64,000 nt of DNA from Actinacidiphila sp. DG2A-62. Lineage in GTDB: Bacteria > Actinomycetota > Actinomycetes > Streptomycetales > Streptomycetaceae. Made by a program: the position numbers and the translations under genes. Position 1 is the first letter of the stretch; every line of letters begins with the position of its first letter. The notes under the pieces were generated by a model that made no database searches, was not told where the DNA came from, and saw nothing but the letters and a program-made list of their open reading frames with translations. The stretch is taken from assembly GCF_035825295.1 (NCBI RefSeq), contig NZ_JAYMGI010000002.1, positions 5,633,501 through 5,697,500 of the forward strand, given 5' to 3'. This document shows positions 45,051 through 53,927 of this stretch, one piece after another.

Positions 45051-46898
45051 TCAGCCCAGGCGTTCGACCAGGGCGCGGTACTCCGACCACAGCTCGGGCG
45101 GGGTGTGGTCGCCGAAGGTCTCCAGGTGGGCCGGGATCAGCGCGGCCTCCTCGCGCCAGACCTCGGGGTCGACGCCGAGCAGCAGCTGGAGGTCGGCGCG
45201 GGACAGCCCGAGGCCGTCGGTGTCCAGCGCGCCGGGCGCGGGCACGATGCCGATCGGCGTCTTGACGCCCTCCGCCTCGCCGTTCAGGCGCTCCACGATC
45301 CACTTCAGCACCCGGCTGTTCTCGCCGAAGCCGGGCCACACGAAGCGGCCGTCGGCGTCCTTGCGGAACCAGTTGACGTAGTAGATCTTCGGCAGCTTCG
45401 CCGGGTCGTGCCGCTTGCCCAGGCCGATCCAGTGGCCGAAGTAGTCGCCCATGTTGTAGCCGCAGAACGGCAGCATGGCGAACGGGTCGCGGCGCAGCTC
45501 GCCGACCCTGCCCTCGGCGGCGGCGGTCTTCTCGCTGGCCACGTTGGCGCCGAGGAAGACGCCGTGCTGCCAGTCGAAGGACTCGGTGACCAGCGGCACC
45601 GCGGAGGCGCGCCGGCCGCCGAACAGGATCGCCGAGATCGGCACACCGCGCGGGTCCTCCCACTCCGGCGCGATGGTCGGGCACTGCGCGGCCGGCACGG
45701 TGAAGCGCGCGTTGGGGTGCGCGGCGGGGGTGCCGGACTCCGGCGTCCAGTCGTCGCCCTTCCAGTCGGTCAGGTGCGCGGGCGGCTGCTCGGTCATGCC
45801 CTCCCACCACACGTCCCGGTCGTCGGTGAGCGCGACGTTGGTGAAGATCGCGTTGCCCCACAGGGTCTTCATGGCGTTGGCGTTGGTGTGCTCGCCGGTG
45901 CCGGGGGCGACGCCGAAGAAGCCGGCCTCGGGGTTGATCGCGTAGAGCCGGCCGTCCTCGCCGAACCGCATCCAGGCGATGTCGTCGCCGATGGTCTCCA
46001 CGGTCCAGCCGGGCACCGTCGGCTCCAGCATGGCGAGGTTGGTCTTGCCGCAGGCCGAGGGGAAGGCGGCGGCGACGTACTTGCTCGGGCCGTCCGGCGG
46101 GGTCAGCTTGAGCACCAGCATGTGCTCGGCCAGCCAGCCCTCGTCGCGGGCCATCACCGAGGCGATGCGCAGCGCGTAGCACTTCTTGCCCAGCAGCGCG
46201 TTGCCGCCGTAGCCGGAGCCGTAGGACCAGATCTCCCGGGTCTCGGGGAAGTGCGAGATGTACTTGGTGGCGTTGCACGGCCACGGCACGTCCGCCTGCC
46301 CGGGCTCCAGCGGCGCGCCGACCGAGTGCACGGCCTTGACGAAGGAGCCGTCCGTGCCCAGCTCGTCCAGCACCGCGCGGCCCATCCGGGTCATGGTGCG
46401 CATCGACACCGCGACGTAGGCGGAGTCGGTGATCTCCACGCCGAGCGCCGACAGCGGAGAGCCCAGCGGGCCCATGCAGAACGGCACCACGTACATCGTC
46501 CTGCCCCGCATCGAGCTGCGGAACAGGCCGCCGGAGGGGGCGTCGAGGCGGCCGGCGGGGTCGCCGGTGAAGATCTCCCGCATCTGCGTCGGCGCCATCC
46601 AGTGGTTGGTCGGCCCGGCGTCCTCCTCCCGCTCGGAGCAGATGAAGGTCCGGTCCTCGACCCGCGCCACGTCGGTGGGGTCGGAGGCCGCGTAGTAGGA
46701 GTCGGGCCGCAGCGCCGGGTCGAGGCGGGTGAAGGTCCCGTTCTCGACCAGCAGCTCCGCCAGCCGGTGGTACTCCTGCTCCGAGCCGTCGCACCAGACG
46801 ATCTCGTCGGGCTGGGTGAGGGCGGCGATGCCGCCGACCCAGTCGATCAGTTCCCGGTGTTCGGTGGGTGCCGTCTTGAGGGTGTCGCCGCGCGCCAC
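45051..46898 (-). CDS. pckG: phosphoenolpyruvate carboxykinase (GTP)
   Basis: The 615-residue enzyme converts oxaloacetate and GTP to PEP, CO2 and GDP at the start of gluconeogenesis. GTP-class features are FPSACGKTNLAML (kinase-1 loop with the reactive Cys), IGDDIAWMRFGEDGRLYAIN, FGGRRASAVPLV, and the C-terminal FCGYNMGDYFGHW with YVNWFRKDADG. GTG 46898 has GGGACGGAG six bases upstream, which decides the start; an in-frame upstream region is not family-like. A 14-base palindrome lies 115 bases upstream. Confidence 0.96.
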   Translation of the reverse strand: MARGDTLKTAPTEHRELIDWVGGIAALTQPDEIVWCDGSEQEYHRLAELLVENGTFTRLDPALRPDSYYAASDPTDVARVEDRTFICSEREEDAGPTNHWMAPTQMREIFTGDPAGRLDAPSGGLFRSSMRGRTMYVVPFCMGPLGSPLSALGVEITDSAYVAVSMRTMTRMGRAVLDELGTDGSFVKAVHSVGAPLEPGQADVPWPCNATKYISHFPETREIWSYGSGYGGNALLGKKCYALRIASVMARDEGWLAEHMLVLKLTPPDGPSKYVAAAFPSACGKTNLAMLEPTVPGWTVETIGDDIAWMRFGEDGRLYAINPEAGFFGVAPGTGEHTNANAMKTLWGNAIFTNVALTDDRDVWWEGMTEQPPAHLTDWKGDDWTPESGTPAAHPNARFTVPAAQCPTIAPEWEDPRGVPISAILFGGRRASAVPLVTESFDWQHGVFLGANVASEKTAAAEGRVGELRRDPFAMLPFCGYNMGDYFGHWIGLGKRHDPAKLPKIYYVNWFRKDADGRFVWPGFGENSRVLKWIVERLNGEAEGVKTPIGIVPAPGALDTDGLGLSRADLQLLLGVDPEVWREEAALIPAHLETFGDHTPPELWSEYRALVERLG

Positions 46899-47012
46899 GA
46901 TCGCTCCGTCCCGCCGGGTCCGCACAGACCGGCGTGCACATTGAGGGTTGGTTCGGCCCCGTGGGGGCTGCGGCCCGGACGCGTTCGTGGAGTGCTCATC
47001 CGGTGCCGACCG

Positions 47013-47026
47013 CACTCATATGAGTG
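47013..47026. promoter_or_regulatory. 14-bp palindrome between pckG and hlyIII
   Basis: CACTCATATGAGTG is a perfect palindrome in the 238-base divergent gap, about 115 bases before pckG and 110 before hlyIII. It is a good candidate operator for an unknown dimeric regulator. Confidence 0.6.
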
Positions 47027-47086
47027 TGGGGGCCTTCAAATGATTCTGTCCAGGGCGCCCCGGGTGACCATCACCACTCGGGCGGC

Positions 47087-47130
47087 CCCGTTCCTACTTA
47101 CAGGTAACTTACGGTGGCGTAGGTAAGATT
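47087..47130 (+). promoter_or_regulatory. AT-rich hlyIII promoter with CTTAC/GTAAG repeats
   Basis: The stretch has CTTACAGGTAA, CTTACGG and GTAGGTAAG, i.e. repeated and inverted CTTAC units, and ends with TAAGAT about six bases before the ATG. A short or absent leader and a repeat-binding regulator are suggested. Confidence 0.45.
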
Positions 47131-47136
47131 GACGCC

Positions 47137-47835
47137 ATGAGCGACGTGGAAGAGACTTCCGGGGTGTCTCCTGCAGAGAAGCTCGCCGATGTTCCCAAAC
47201 TGGTAAAACCCAAGCTCAGAGGGTGGTTGCACGCCGGAATGTTCCCGGCCGTGCTGATCTCCGGCGTGACGCTGACGGCGTTCGCGCAGAGCCCCCGGGG
47301 CCGGATCGCCTGCGCGATCTTCACTCTCACGGCCTGCGCGCTGTTCGGCGTCAGCGCGCTCTACCACCGGGGCAACTGGGGTCCGCGCGGCTCAGGAATT
47401 TTGCGACGACTTGACCATGCGAACATCTTCCTGATCATCGCCGGCACCTACACGCCGCTGACCATCCTGCTGCTGCCCGGCGCCACCTCGGAGCTGCTGC
47501 TGTGGCTGGTGTGGGCCGGAGCACTGGCCGGCATCGCCTTCCGGGTCTTCTGGGTCGGCGCGCCGCGCTGGCTCTACACCCCCTGCTACATCGCCCTGGG
47601 CTGGGTCGCGATCTTCTTCCTGCCGGACTTCCTGCGCACCGGCGGCGTCGCCGTGATGGTCTGCGTGATCGTCGGCGGCGTCCTGTACAGCGCGGGCGCC
47701 GCCATCTACGGCTTCAAGAAGCCGAACCCGTCACCGCGCTGGTTCGGCTTCCACGAGGTCTTCCACTCCTTCACGCTGGCCGCGTTCATCGTCCATTACG
47801 TGGGCATCTCGCTGGTCGCCTACAGCCACGCGTAG
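47137..47835 (+). CDS. hemolysin III / TrhA family membrane protein
   Basis: The 232-residue protein has seven membrane helices and belongs to the HlyIII/PAQR (CREST) superfamily. Key blocks are FGVSALYHRGNW (first His), RLDHANIFLIIAGTYTPL and the C-terminal FGFHEVFHSFTLAAFIVHY. The conserved Ser/His/Asp residues form the zinc site of the superfamily. Bacterial members affect membrane lipid and energy homeostasis; haemolysis is a historical label. It is convergent with the next gene. Confidence 0.92.
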   Translation: MSDVEETSGVSPAEKLADVPKLVKPKLRGWLHAGMFPAVLISGVTLTAFAQSPRGRIACAIFTLTACALFGVSALYHRGNWGPRGSGILRRLDHANIFLIIAGTYTPLTILLLPGATSELLLWLVWAGALAGIAFRVFWVGAPRWLYTPCYIALGWVAIFFLPDFLRTGGVAVMVCVIVGGVLYSAGAAIYGFKKPNPSPRWFGFHEVFHSFTLAAFIVHYVGISLVAYSHA

Positions 47836-47858
47836 GCGACCGGTCCGGCTGGACGCGG

Positions 47859-47896
47859 GTTCTTCTGGCGTACGGACATCCGTACGTCAGAAGAAC
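47859..47896. terminator. hairpin terminator overlapping a gene end
   Basis: GTTCTTCTGGCGTACGG (47859-47875) pairs with CCGTACGTCAGAAGAAC (47880-47896) with one G-T pair and the loop ACAT. It includes the last codons and stop of the minus-strand gene that ends at 47887. It probably terminates both convergent genes. Confidence 0.72.
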
Positions 47897-49179
47897 GTCC
47901 GCACGTACGCGCCGACCGCGCCGTCCTCGCCGACCACCGGGATCAGCGGCCACTTCTCGAACGTCGTGCACGGGTGGGACAGCGCCAGCGCCACCCAGTC
48001 GCCGACCTCCAGCGGCTCGTCCGGCGGCAGCGACAGCCAGGCGTGCTGGTCCGACAGCTTGACCACCGCCACCTCCTCGGCCGGGGCGCGCACCGAGCCG
48101 TCCCGCGCCGAGCGCACCGCCACCGGGCGCGGCAGTCCCAGGTCGTAGGGCGTGTCCCGCTTGCCCGCGTTGAGGAACGCCTGCCCGGGCTCCGGCCGCG
48201 ACACCACCTGCGCCCACAGCCGGAAGGCCGGCTCCAGCGCGCCCTCGGACGGCACCCGGTTGAACGGCGTCACCCGCTGGTAGTGGTCGTCGTCGTGCGA
48301 GATGTACGCCCCCGAGCGCAGCAGCTTCAGCACCGGACGGGACAGCCGCGGCAGCTCCGCGAAGACCTCGGCGACCGCGTCGAACCACGCCGAGCCGCCC
48401 GCGCTGACCACCACCGCCTCCGCCTCGGCGAACCGCCCGGCCGCGTCCAGCTCCTCGGCCAGCGCCACCAGCCGCCGCAGGTAGGCCAGCACCGGCTCCG
48501 GGTCGGCCGGGTCCGCGCCCGGCACCTCCGCCTCGTAACCGGCTACGCCCACCAGCCGCAGCGTGCCGGCACGGCCCACCGCCTCGGCGACCTCCGCGCA
48601 CGCCGCCGCGTCCCGCGCCCCGGTGCGCGCGCCCGGGCCCGCGCCCAGCTCGACCACCACGTCAAGACGCCGCCGGGCGCCCGCGTCGCGCAGCGCCGCG
48701 TCCATCAGCTCCACGCCGCGCACCGAGTCGACGTAGACGATCAGCTCGAAGGCCGGGTCGGCGTCCAGCAGCTCGCCGAACCGGCGCAGCGCCGCGGCGT
48801 CGACCACCTCGTTGGCCATGAACACCCGCGGGACGCCGAACGCGTGCGCGACCCGCACCTGGTGGGGCACCGCGACGGTGATGCCCCACGCGCCCCGGGC
48901 GAGCTGGTCGGCGAACAGCCGCGGCGCCATCGAGGTCTTGCCGTGCGGCGCGAAGGCCAGGCCGTGCGCGGCGGTGTAGCGCTCCAGCACGTCGAGGTTG
49001 TGGTTGAGGGCGGCGGCGGACAGCGTCAGCAGCGGCGTGGTGAAGCCGCCGGCGAACAGGTCGCGGCGCTGCGCCGTCAGCTCGTCGACGGTCAGCCCGT
49101 CGGCGTCCGGCGGCAGCCCCTTGAAGCGGTGGTCCACCACCTCCCGGCCCAGTTCGGCCACCCGCGCGTCGATCCCCAT
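47887..49179 (-). CDS. D-serine dehydratase/D-threonine aldolase-like PLP enzyme
   Basis: The 430-residue protein has the alanine-racemase-like fold III barrel with the PLP lysine in FAPHGKTSMAP (about 67-77) and the C-terminal D-Ser_dehydrat domain. In that domain SDQHAW and LSHPCTTFEKW carry the His and Cys known to bind zinc in D-serine dehydratase. Streptomycete homologues are often called amino acid deaminase. It likely acts on D-serine or D-threonine-type substrates. ATG 49179 has GGGAGG five bases upstream. It diverges from kdgK-iclR-ridA, and RidA could remove its reactive enamine product. Confidence 0.85.
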   Translation of the reverse strand: MGIDARVAELGREVVDHRFKGLPPDADGLTVDELTAQRRDLFAGGFTTPLLTLSAAALNHNLDVLERYTAAHGLAFAPHGKTSMAPRLFADQLARGAWGITVAVPHQVRVAHAFGVPRVFMANEVVDAAALRRFGELLDADPAFELIVYVDSVRGVELMDAALRDAGARRRLDVVVELGAGPGARTGARDAAACAEVAEAVGRAGTLRLVGVAGYEAEVPGADPADPEPVLAYLRRLVALAEELDAAGRFAEAEAVVVSAGGSAWFDAVAEVFAELPRLSRPVLKLLRSGAYISHDDDHYQRVTPFNRVPSEGALEPAFRLWAQVVSRPEPGQAFLNAGKRDTPYDLGLPRPVAVRSARDGSVRAPAEEVAVVKLSDQHAWLSLPPDEPLEVGDWVALALSHPCTTFEKWPLIPVVGEDGAVGAYVRTFF

Positions 49180-49437
49180 CACGCCTCCCGCCTGCACCGT
49201 TGCGCACTGTGCAACGGTCATTGCGTATGCTGATGCGAGCTGTCTAACATCCGGCGGGGCGCGTGGTCAACGGCGGTCGGCCGGCGGGGGCCTGACGGTC
49301 CGGCGGCGGTCGGCTCCGTGGGTCCGGCGCTACGACGAGCTGCGGCGGGCGTCCGGCGCGGTCGAGGCCGTGGGTCCGGCGCGCGCGGGGCCGGGCGCTG
49401 GGAGGGCTGGACGGAAGCGGAGCGGAAGGGGCGGGGC

Positions 49438-50586
49438 GTGCGGCTGGTGGACGTGGTGGCGCTCGGCGAGTCCATGGTCGCGTTCGCGCCCTCGGCGCCC
49501 GGTCCGCTGGCCGCGGTGCCCTCCTTCCACCGCGGCATCGGCGGCGCGGAGTCCAACGTCGCCTGCATGCTCGCCCGCGCCGGCCACACCGCCCGGTGGA
49601 TCAGCCGGGTCGGCGCGGACGGCTTCGGCGACCACCTGCTGGCCGAGATCGCCGCGGCGGGCGTCGACGTCACCGCCGTGCAGCGCGACCCGCGCCGGCC
49701 CACCGGCGTGTACTTCCGCACCGCGGGCGACCGCACGGCCGGCGACCGCGCCGCAGGCGATCGCACCGCAGGCGACCGCGCGGCCGCCGACCGCGCCTCC
49801 GGCGACCGCAGCGCCGGCGCCCGCGCGGCGGCGCTCCCGGCCGGCGTGTCCCACGGCCTCGAAGCACCTCATGGGCCCGCCGCCCGCGGCGGCGCCGTCG
49901 CGCCCGACCCGCGGCCGGAGGTCGCGTACTACCGCAAGGGCTCCGCCGCCTCGGCGCTCTCGCCGGCGCTGGTGCGCCGGGACGTCGCGTGGTCGGGGCG
50001 GGTGCTGCACCTGACCGGCATCACCGCCGCGCTCTCCGCGGGCTGCCGGGCGCTGATGACCCGGTTGACCCACCGCGAGCCCGGCCGCCCGCTGGTCTCC
50101 TTCGACGTCAACCACCGCCCGGCGCTGTGGCGGGACGCCGACCCCCGGGTGCTGGCGGACCTCGCGCGCGGCTGCGACCTGGTGTTCGTCGGCGAGGACG
50201 AGGCACAGGCCGCGTGGGGGCTGCCGGACGCCGACGCGGTGCGCGCGGCGCTGCCCGAGCCCGCGGTGCTGGTGGTCAAGCGCGGCGCGGCCGGCGCGGT
50301 CGCCTTCACGCCCGAGGGCCGCGTCGAGCAGGCCGCGCCCCGGGTCGAGGTGGCGGCCCACGTCGGCGCCGGCGACGCCTTCGCGGCCGGCTTCCTGTCC
50401 GCGACGCTGCGCGGTCTGCCGCCGGCGCTGCGGCTGCGGCACGGCTGCCTGTTCGCCGCCGCCGCGCTGACCGTCCACGCCGACCACGCCGCTCCGCCGC
50501 CGCGCCCCCGGCTGGACGCGCTGGCCGCGCTGGACGACGCGGACTGGTCCGCGCTGCGGCTCGCCCCGGGCTGGGCGGAGTCATGA
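49438..50586 (+). CDS. kdgK: PfkB-family sugar kinase, 2-keto-3-deoxygluconate kinase-like
   Basis: The 382-residue ribokinase-fold enzyme phosphorylates a sugar acid. It starts VDVVALGESMVAFAP, has GGAESNVACMLARAG near the substrate site and ends with the catalytic anion-hole motif AHVGAGDAFAAGF. FDVNHRPALW is typical of KdgK. Residues ~98-125 are a repeat TAGDRTAGDRAAGDR from a 15-base tandem, inserted in the lid region. GTG 49438 has AAGGGG upstream. The ATG of iclR overlaps its stop (ATGA). Confidence 0.85.
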   Translation: MRLVDVVALGESMVAFAPSAPGPLAAVPSFHRGIGGAESNVACMLARAGHTARWISRVGADGFGDHLLAEIAAAGVDVTAVQRDPRRPTGVYFRTAGDRTAGDRAAGDRTAGDRAAADRASGDRSAGARAAALPAGVSHGLEAPHGPAARGGAVAPDPRPEVAYYRKGSAASALSPALVRRDVAWSGRVLHLTGITAALSAGCRALMTRLTHREPGRPLVSFDVNHRPALWRDADPRVLADLARGCDLVFVGEDEAQAAWGLPDADAVRAALPEPAVLVVKRGAAGAVAFTPEGRVEQAAPRVEVAAHVGAGDAFAAGFLSATLRGLPPALRLRHGCLFAAAALTVHADHAAPPPRPRLDALAALDDADWSALRLAPGWAES

Positions 50587-51470
50587 GCCAGACGCTGGAC
50601 CGGGCGCTGCGCATCCTGCCGCTGCTGGCCGAGGGGCCGGCCGGGCTGGAACAGGTCGCCACCCGCCTGGGGGTGCACAAGTCCACCGCGCTGCGGCTGC
50701 TGCGCACCCTCCACGAGCACGGCCTGGTCTACCGCCAGCAGGACCAGCGCTACCGGCTGGGCGCGCGGCTGTTCGGCCTCGCCCAGCAGGCCGTCGAGTC
50801 GCTCGACGTCCGCGGGATCGCCCACCCGCACCTGCTGGCGCTGAACGAACGCACCGGCCACACCGTCCATCTGGCGGTGTACGAGCAGGGCGACGTGGTC
50901 TACATCGACAAGGTGGAGAGCCGCTACCCCGTCCGCATGTACTCCCGGATCGGCCGCCCGGTGGCCATCACCGTCGCCGCCGTGGCCAAGGTGCTGCTCG
51001 CCGACCTGCCGGAGCCGGAGCGCCGCGCGGTCGCCGAGCGCCTGGAGTACCCGCGCTACACCTCCCGGTCGACCCCGGACGCCGCGGCGTTTCTCGCCGA
51101 GCTGGCCCGGGTACGCGAGCAGGGCTGGGCCGCCGACCTCGGCGGCCACGAGGAGTCCATCAACTGCGTGGGCGCGCCCCTGCGCGGCCCCGACGGCCGG
51201 GTCTGCGCGGCGCTGTCCGTCTCGGCGCCCGCCGTCGTGGTGTCCGCCGCGGAGCTGCTCCGGCTGCGCCCGCTGGTGCTGCGCGCGGCGGAGGCGGCCG
51301 GAGCCGAACTGTCCGGCCGCACGCCCATTCCCGTACCCGTACCAGGGCCGGCGTCCGATACCCGTCCAGGCCCCGATCCAGACGCCGTCACCGAACCCGA
51401 CACCGCTCCCAGCCCCGACACCGATCCCGATCCCGATCCCGTCACCGAATCCGAGGAACCGCCCGCATGA
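50583..51470 (+). CDS. IclR-family transcriptional regulator
   Basis: The 295-residue protein has an N-terminal winged helix (GLEQVATRLGVHKSTALRLL, about 20-39) and the IclR effector domain (HTVHLAVYEQGDVVYIDKVES, in parts; GHEESINCVGAPL). The ~45-residue tail of PDTDPDP repeats is disordered. It is coupled by four-base overlaps to both kdgK and ridA. It probably controls this operon and the divergent dehydratase in response to a small carboxylic acid. Confidence 0.9.
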   Translation: MSQTLDRALRILPLLAEGPAGLEQVATRLGVHKSTALRLLRTLHEHGLVYRQQDQRYRLGARLFGLAQQAVESLDVRGIAHPHLLALNERTGHTVHLAVYEQGDVVYIDKVESRYPVRMYSRIGRPVAITVAAVAKVLLADLPEPERRAVAERLEYPRYTSRSTPDAAAFLAELARVREQGWAADLGGHEESINCVGAPLRGPDGRVCAALSVSAPAVVVSAAELLRLRPLVLRAAEAAGAELSGRTPIPVPVPGPASDTRPGPDPDAVTEPDTAPSPDTDPDPDPVTESEEPPA

Positions 51471-51910
51471 GCGACCTGCCCGAGTACAACCCGAGCCAGC
51501 TCCCCCTGCTGCCGAAGACCGCGGTCACGCCGGACACGCACACCGTGCCGCCGGCGACGTTCTCGCACGGCGTCCGCAAGGGCAACATCCTCCAGGTGGC
51601 CGGGCAGGTCGGCTTCCTGCCGGCCGAGGACGGCAAGCCGCCGACGCCCGCCGGGCCGACGCTGCGCGAGCAGACGCTGCAGGCGCTGGCGAACGTCGCG
51701 GCGGTGCTGGAGGCCGGCGGCGGCAGCTGGGAGGACGCGGTGATGATCCGCGTCTACCTCACCGACACCGGCCACTTCGCCGAGTTCAACGCGATCTGGA
51801 ACGACTACTTCGCCGACCTGCGCGAGGCGCCCGCGGCCAGGACCACGGTGTACGTCGGCCTGCCGGCCGGTCTGCTGGTGGAGATCGACGCGCTGGCCGT
51901 CCTGGGCTGA
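51467..51910 (+). CDS. RidA-family enamine/imine deaminase
   Basis: The 147-residue protein belongs to the YjgF/YER057c/UK114 family, probably the RidA-like group found in IclR operons (FSHGVRKGNILQVAGQVGF, VMIRVYLTDTGHFAEFN, ARTTVYVGLPAGLLVEIDA). The Arg in ARTTV is the residue that holds the carboxylate of 2-aminoacrylate in RidA. ATG overlaps the iclR stop. Context with a dehydratase suggests clearance of enamines. Confidence 0.88.
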   Translation: MSDLPEYNPSQLPLLPKTAVTPDTHTVPPATFSHGVRKGNILQVAGQVGFLPAEDGKPPTPAGPTLREQTLQALANVAAVLEAGGGSWEDAVMIRVYLTDTGHFAEFNAIWNDYFADLREAPAARTTVYVGLPAGLLVEIDALAVLG

Positions 51911-51950
51911 GGCGCGGAGCGGGCGACCAGGCCCGGCACACGCGATCGGC

Positions 51951-52014
51951 CCCGGCACACGCGGCCTGACCAGGTCCGCGCGCCCGGCACACGCGGCCTG
52001 ACCAGGTCGGCGCG
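51951..52014. repeat. two tandem 32-base repeats
   Basis: Units beginning CCCGGCACACGCGGCCTGAC occupy 51951-51982 and 51983-52014 with one base difference. A partial unit precedes at about 51931-51945. They are intergenic, after ridA. Confidence 0.8.
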
Positions 52015-52028
52015 CCCGGACACGTGGT

Positions 52029-52070
52029 CCGGGCCCGGGCAGGGGAGAGCGTCCCCCTGCCCGGGCCCGG
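52029..52070. terminator. bidirectional terminator, ridA and chitinase
   Basis: A 17-base-pair perfect stem (52029-52045 with 52054-52070) has an eight-base loop. It separates convergent ridA and chitinase genes. Confidence 0.85.
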
Positions 52071-52106
52071 TGGTCGGTGCTCCGCGGACCGCGGATCAGC
52101 CGGAGG

Positions 52107-53578
52107 TCACGACATCGCGTGGACGTGCGGGCCGACGGCGTTGGACCAGGTGTTGCCCGCCGACGCGTCCCAGTTGGTCGACCAGGTCATCGCGCCGCCG
52201 ATGCCCGGCCAGGTGGTGCTGGGGTGCCAGCTGCCGCAGCCGGTGCCCTTGGCCAGGCAGTCCAGCGCGTTGTTCACGACGCTCGGGCTGACGTAGCCGG
52301 AGGAGGCGGCGCTGGTGGACGCCGGGGTGCCGACGCCGACCTGCGAGGGCGACAGGCCCGCCTGGATCGCGGTGCAGGCCAGCGTGGTGATGAAGTCCAC
52401 CGAGCCCTGGCTGTACACGCCGCCGTCGCAGCCGTTCATCGAACCGCTGTTGTAGTACTGCGTGTTGACGATCGTCAGGATGTCCTTGATCTTCAGCGCG
52501 GTGGCCAGGTAGTCGCTGCCCGCGCTCAGCATGTCGATCGTCTGCGGCGCCATCGTGATGATCAGCCCGAGCCGGCCTTGGCGCTCAGCGCGCGCAGCGC
52601 CTGCGGCATGTAGGTGGAGTCGATGCCGTTCTCCAGGTCGATGTCGACCCCGTCGAACCCGTAGGTCTGCATCAGCGAGTACACGCTGTTGGCGAAGTTG
52701 GTGGCCGCGGTCGAGTCGCGCACCGAGATCGTGCCGTTCTGGCCGCCGACCGAGATGACCACCTTCTTGCCGGCCGCCTTCTTGGCCGCGATGTCCGCCT
52801 TGAACTGCGCCACGCTGTAGTTCAGCGACGGGTCGAGGGTGAAGGACACCGCGCCGGGCGTCGTCGTCGCGTCGGCGAAGGCCACCGCGATGATGTCGTA
52901 CTGGTTCTGCACCTGCGCGATGGTCTGCACGGTGGCGCCGTTGTTGAAGTTCTGCCAGTAGCCGGTGACGATGTGCTTCGGCAGCCCGGTGGCCGGCGGG
53001 TTCGTCGGGGGCGTGGTCGGCGGCGTCGTGGGCGGGGTCGTGGGCGGTGTGGTCGGCGGCGTCGTGGGCGGCGTGGTGCCGCTGCCGCCGGGGCCGCTCA
53101 GCGTCACGTCGTCGGCGTAGTACGCGGGCTGGGCGTACCAGCCGTGCGTGTAGAGGGTCACCGAGGTGGTGTTCGCGCCGGTGGTGAAGGTGACGCTGAG
53201 CTGGCTGTAGGAGGAGGCGTTGGGCGTCCAGGTGGACGGGTCGGTGCCGCCGGTGCCGGTCGCGCCGAGGTAGACGTAGGAACCCTGCACGTAAGCGCTC
53301 AGCGTGTACTGCGAGTTGGGCTGCACGCTGACGGTCTGGGTGCACTGGGCGTTGTCGCTGCTGCTCGGCGTCGCCTTCAGCGCGCTGCTGCCGGAGTGCA
53401 CCGGGCTGGAGACGGTGGTGCCGGAGCCGGCCGAGCAGGTCCAGTTCGACAGCCCGGTCTCGAAGCCGGAGTTGGCCACCAGGTTGGTGGTCGCGGCGCC
53501 CGCGGAACCGGAGTTCACCAGGGCGACACCGCCTCCGATCACGGCCGCCGCGCTCAGCCCGGCGACGGTCCGGCGCAT
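52107..53578 (-). pseudogene. GH18 chitinase, one frameshift
   Basis: The intact protein would have about 490 residues. A signal peptide (AGLSAAAVIGGGVALVNSG, cleavage near SAGA-AT) is followed by a CBM (NLVANSGFETGLSNW), a TPPTTPP linker and the GH18 barrel. The catalytic motif is FDGVDIDLENG, with KKVVISVGGQNGT before it. Frame 1 stops at 52562 after SAKAGSG. The barrel continues in another frame as LIITMAPQTIDML to HVHAMS at 52107. One missing C in GGGCTGATC restores the frame. ATG 53578 has AAGGA six bases upstream. Family A chitinases of this type are secreted and chitin-induced. Confidence 0.88.
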
Positions 53579-53717
53579 CACCGTCCTTCTGCGCCTGGTC
53601 TGGCGCGATTGATTCGCGCGCGATGCACGTTCCACGACTGCCTCCTGGGGGCAAGGAGTTGGGGGGTGGCGGGATGCGGATATGACATGAACACGAGAGG
53701 GGTCCGTAAGGAAGAAA

Positions 53718-53744
53718 GCTGGTCCAGACCAATCGGGTTGTCAA
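53718..53744 (-). promoter_or_regulatory. chitinase promoter with DasR-type operator
   Basis: On the minus strand TTGACA (53739-53744) is followed by ATTGGTCTGGACCAGC (53718-53733), a near-perfect match to the DasR-responsive element of streptomycete chitinase and PTS genes. The operator fills the -35 to -10 spacer, so binding would block RNA polymerase. The rest of 53579-53927 holds no gene. Confidence 0.8.
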
Positions 53745-53927
53745 GACCTCTGGTGGACATCTGCCGGACACCCGCGCGCACCTGTCGTTCACGGATCGCG
53801 ATCCGCGACTTTGCGCACCCAGATCGCTACACATCGATAAGCTGGCGCCCGCGAATCGCCAGGTCGCGCCGGGAAGGGACCCGGACCCGGCGGGAGCCGG
53901 GCGGGGAGGGGAAGGGGAGGTCCACCG

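Noticed and set aside
51951..52014. CRISPR-like or attachment-site repeat
   Set aside because: Two contiguous 32-base copies lack spacers, cas genes, integrase or tRNA nearby.
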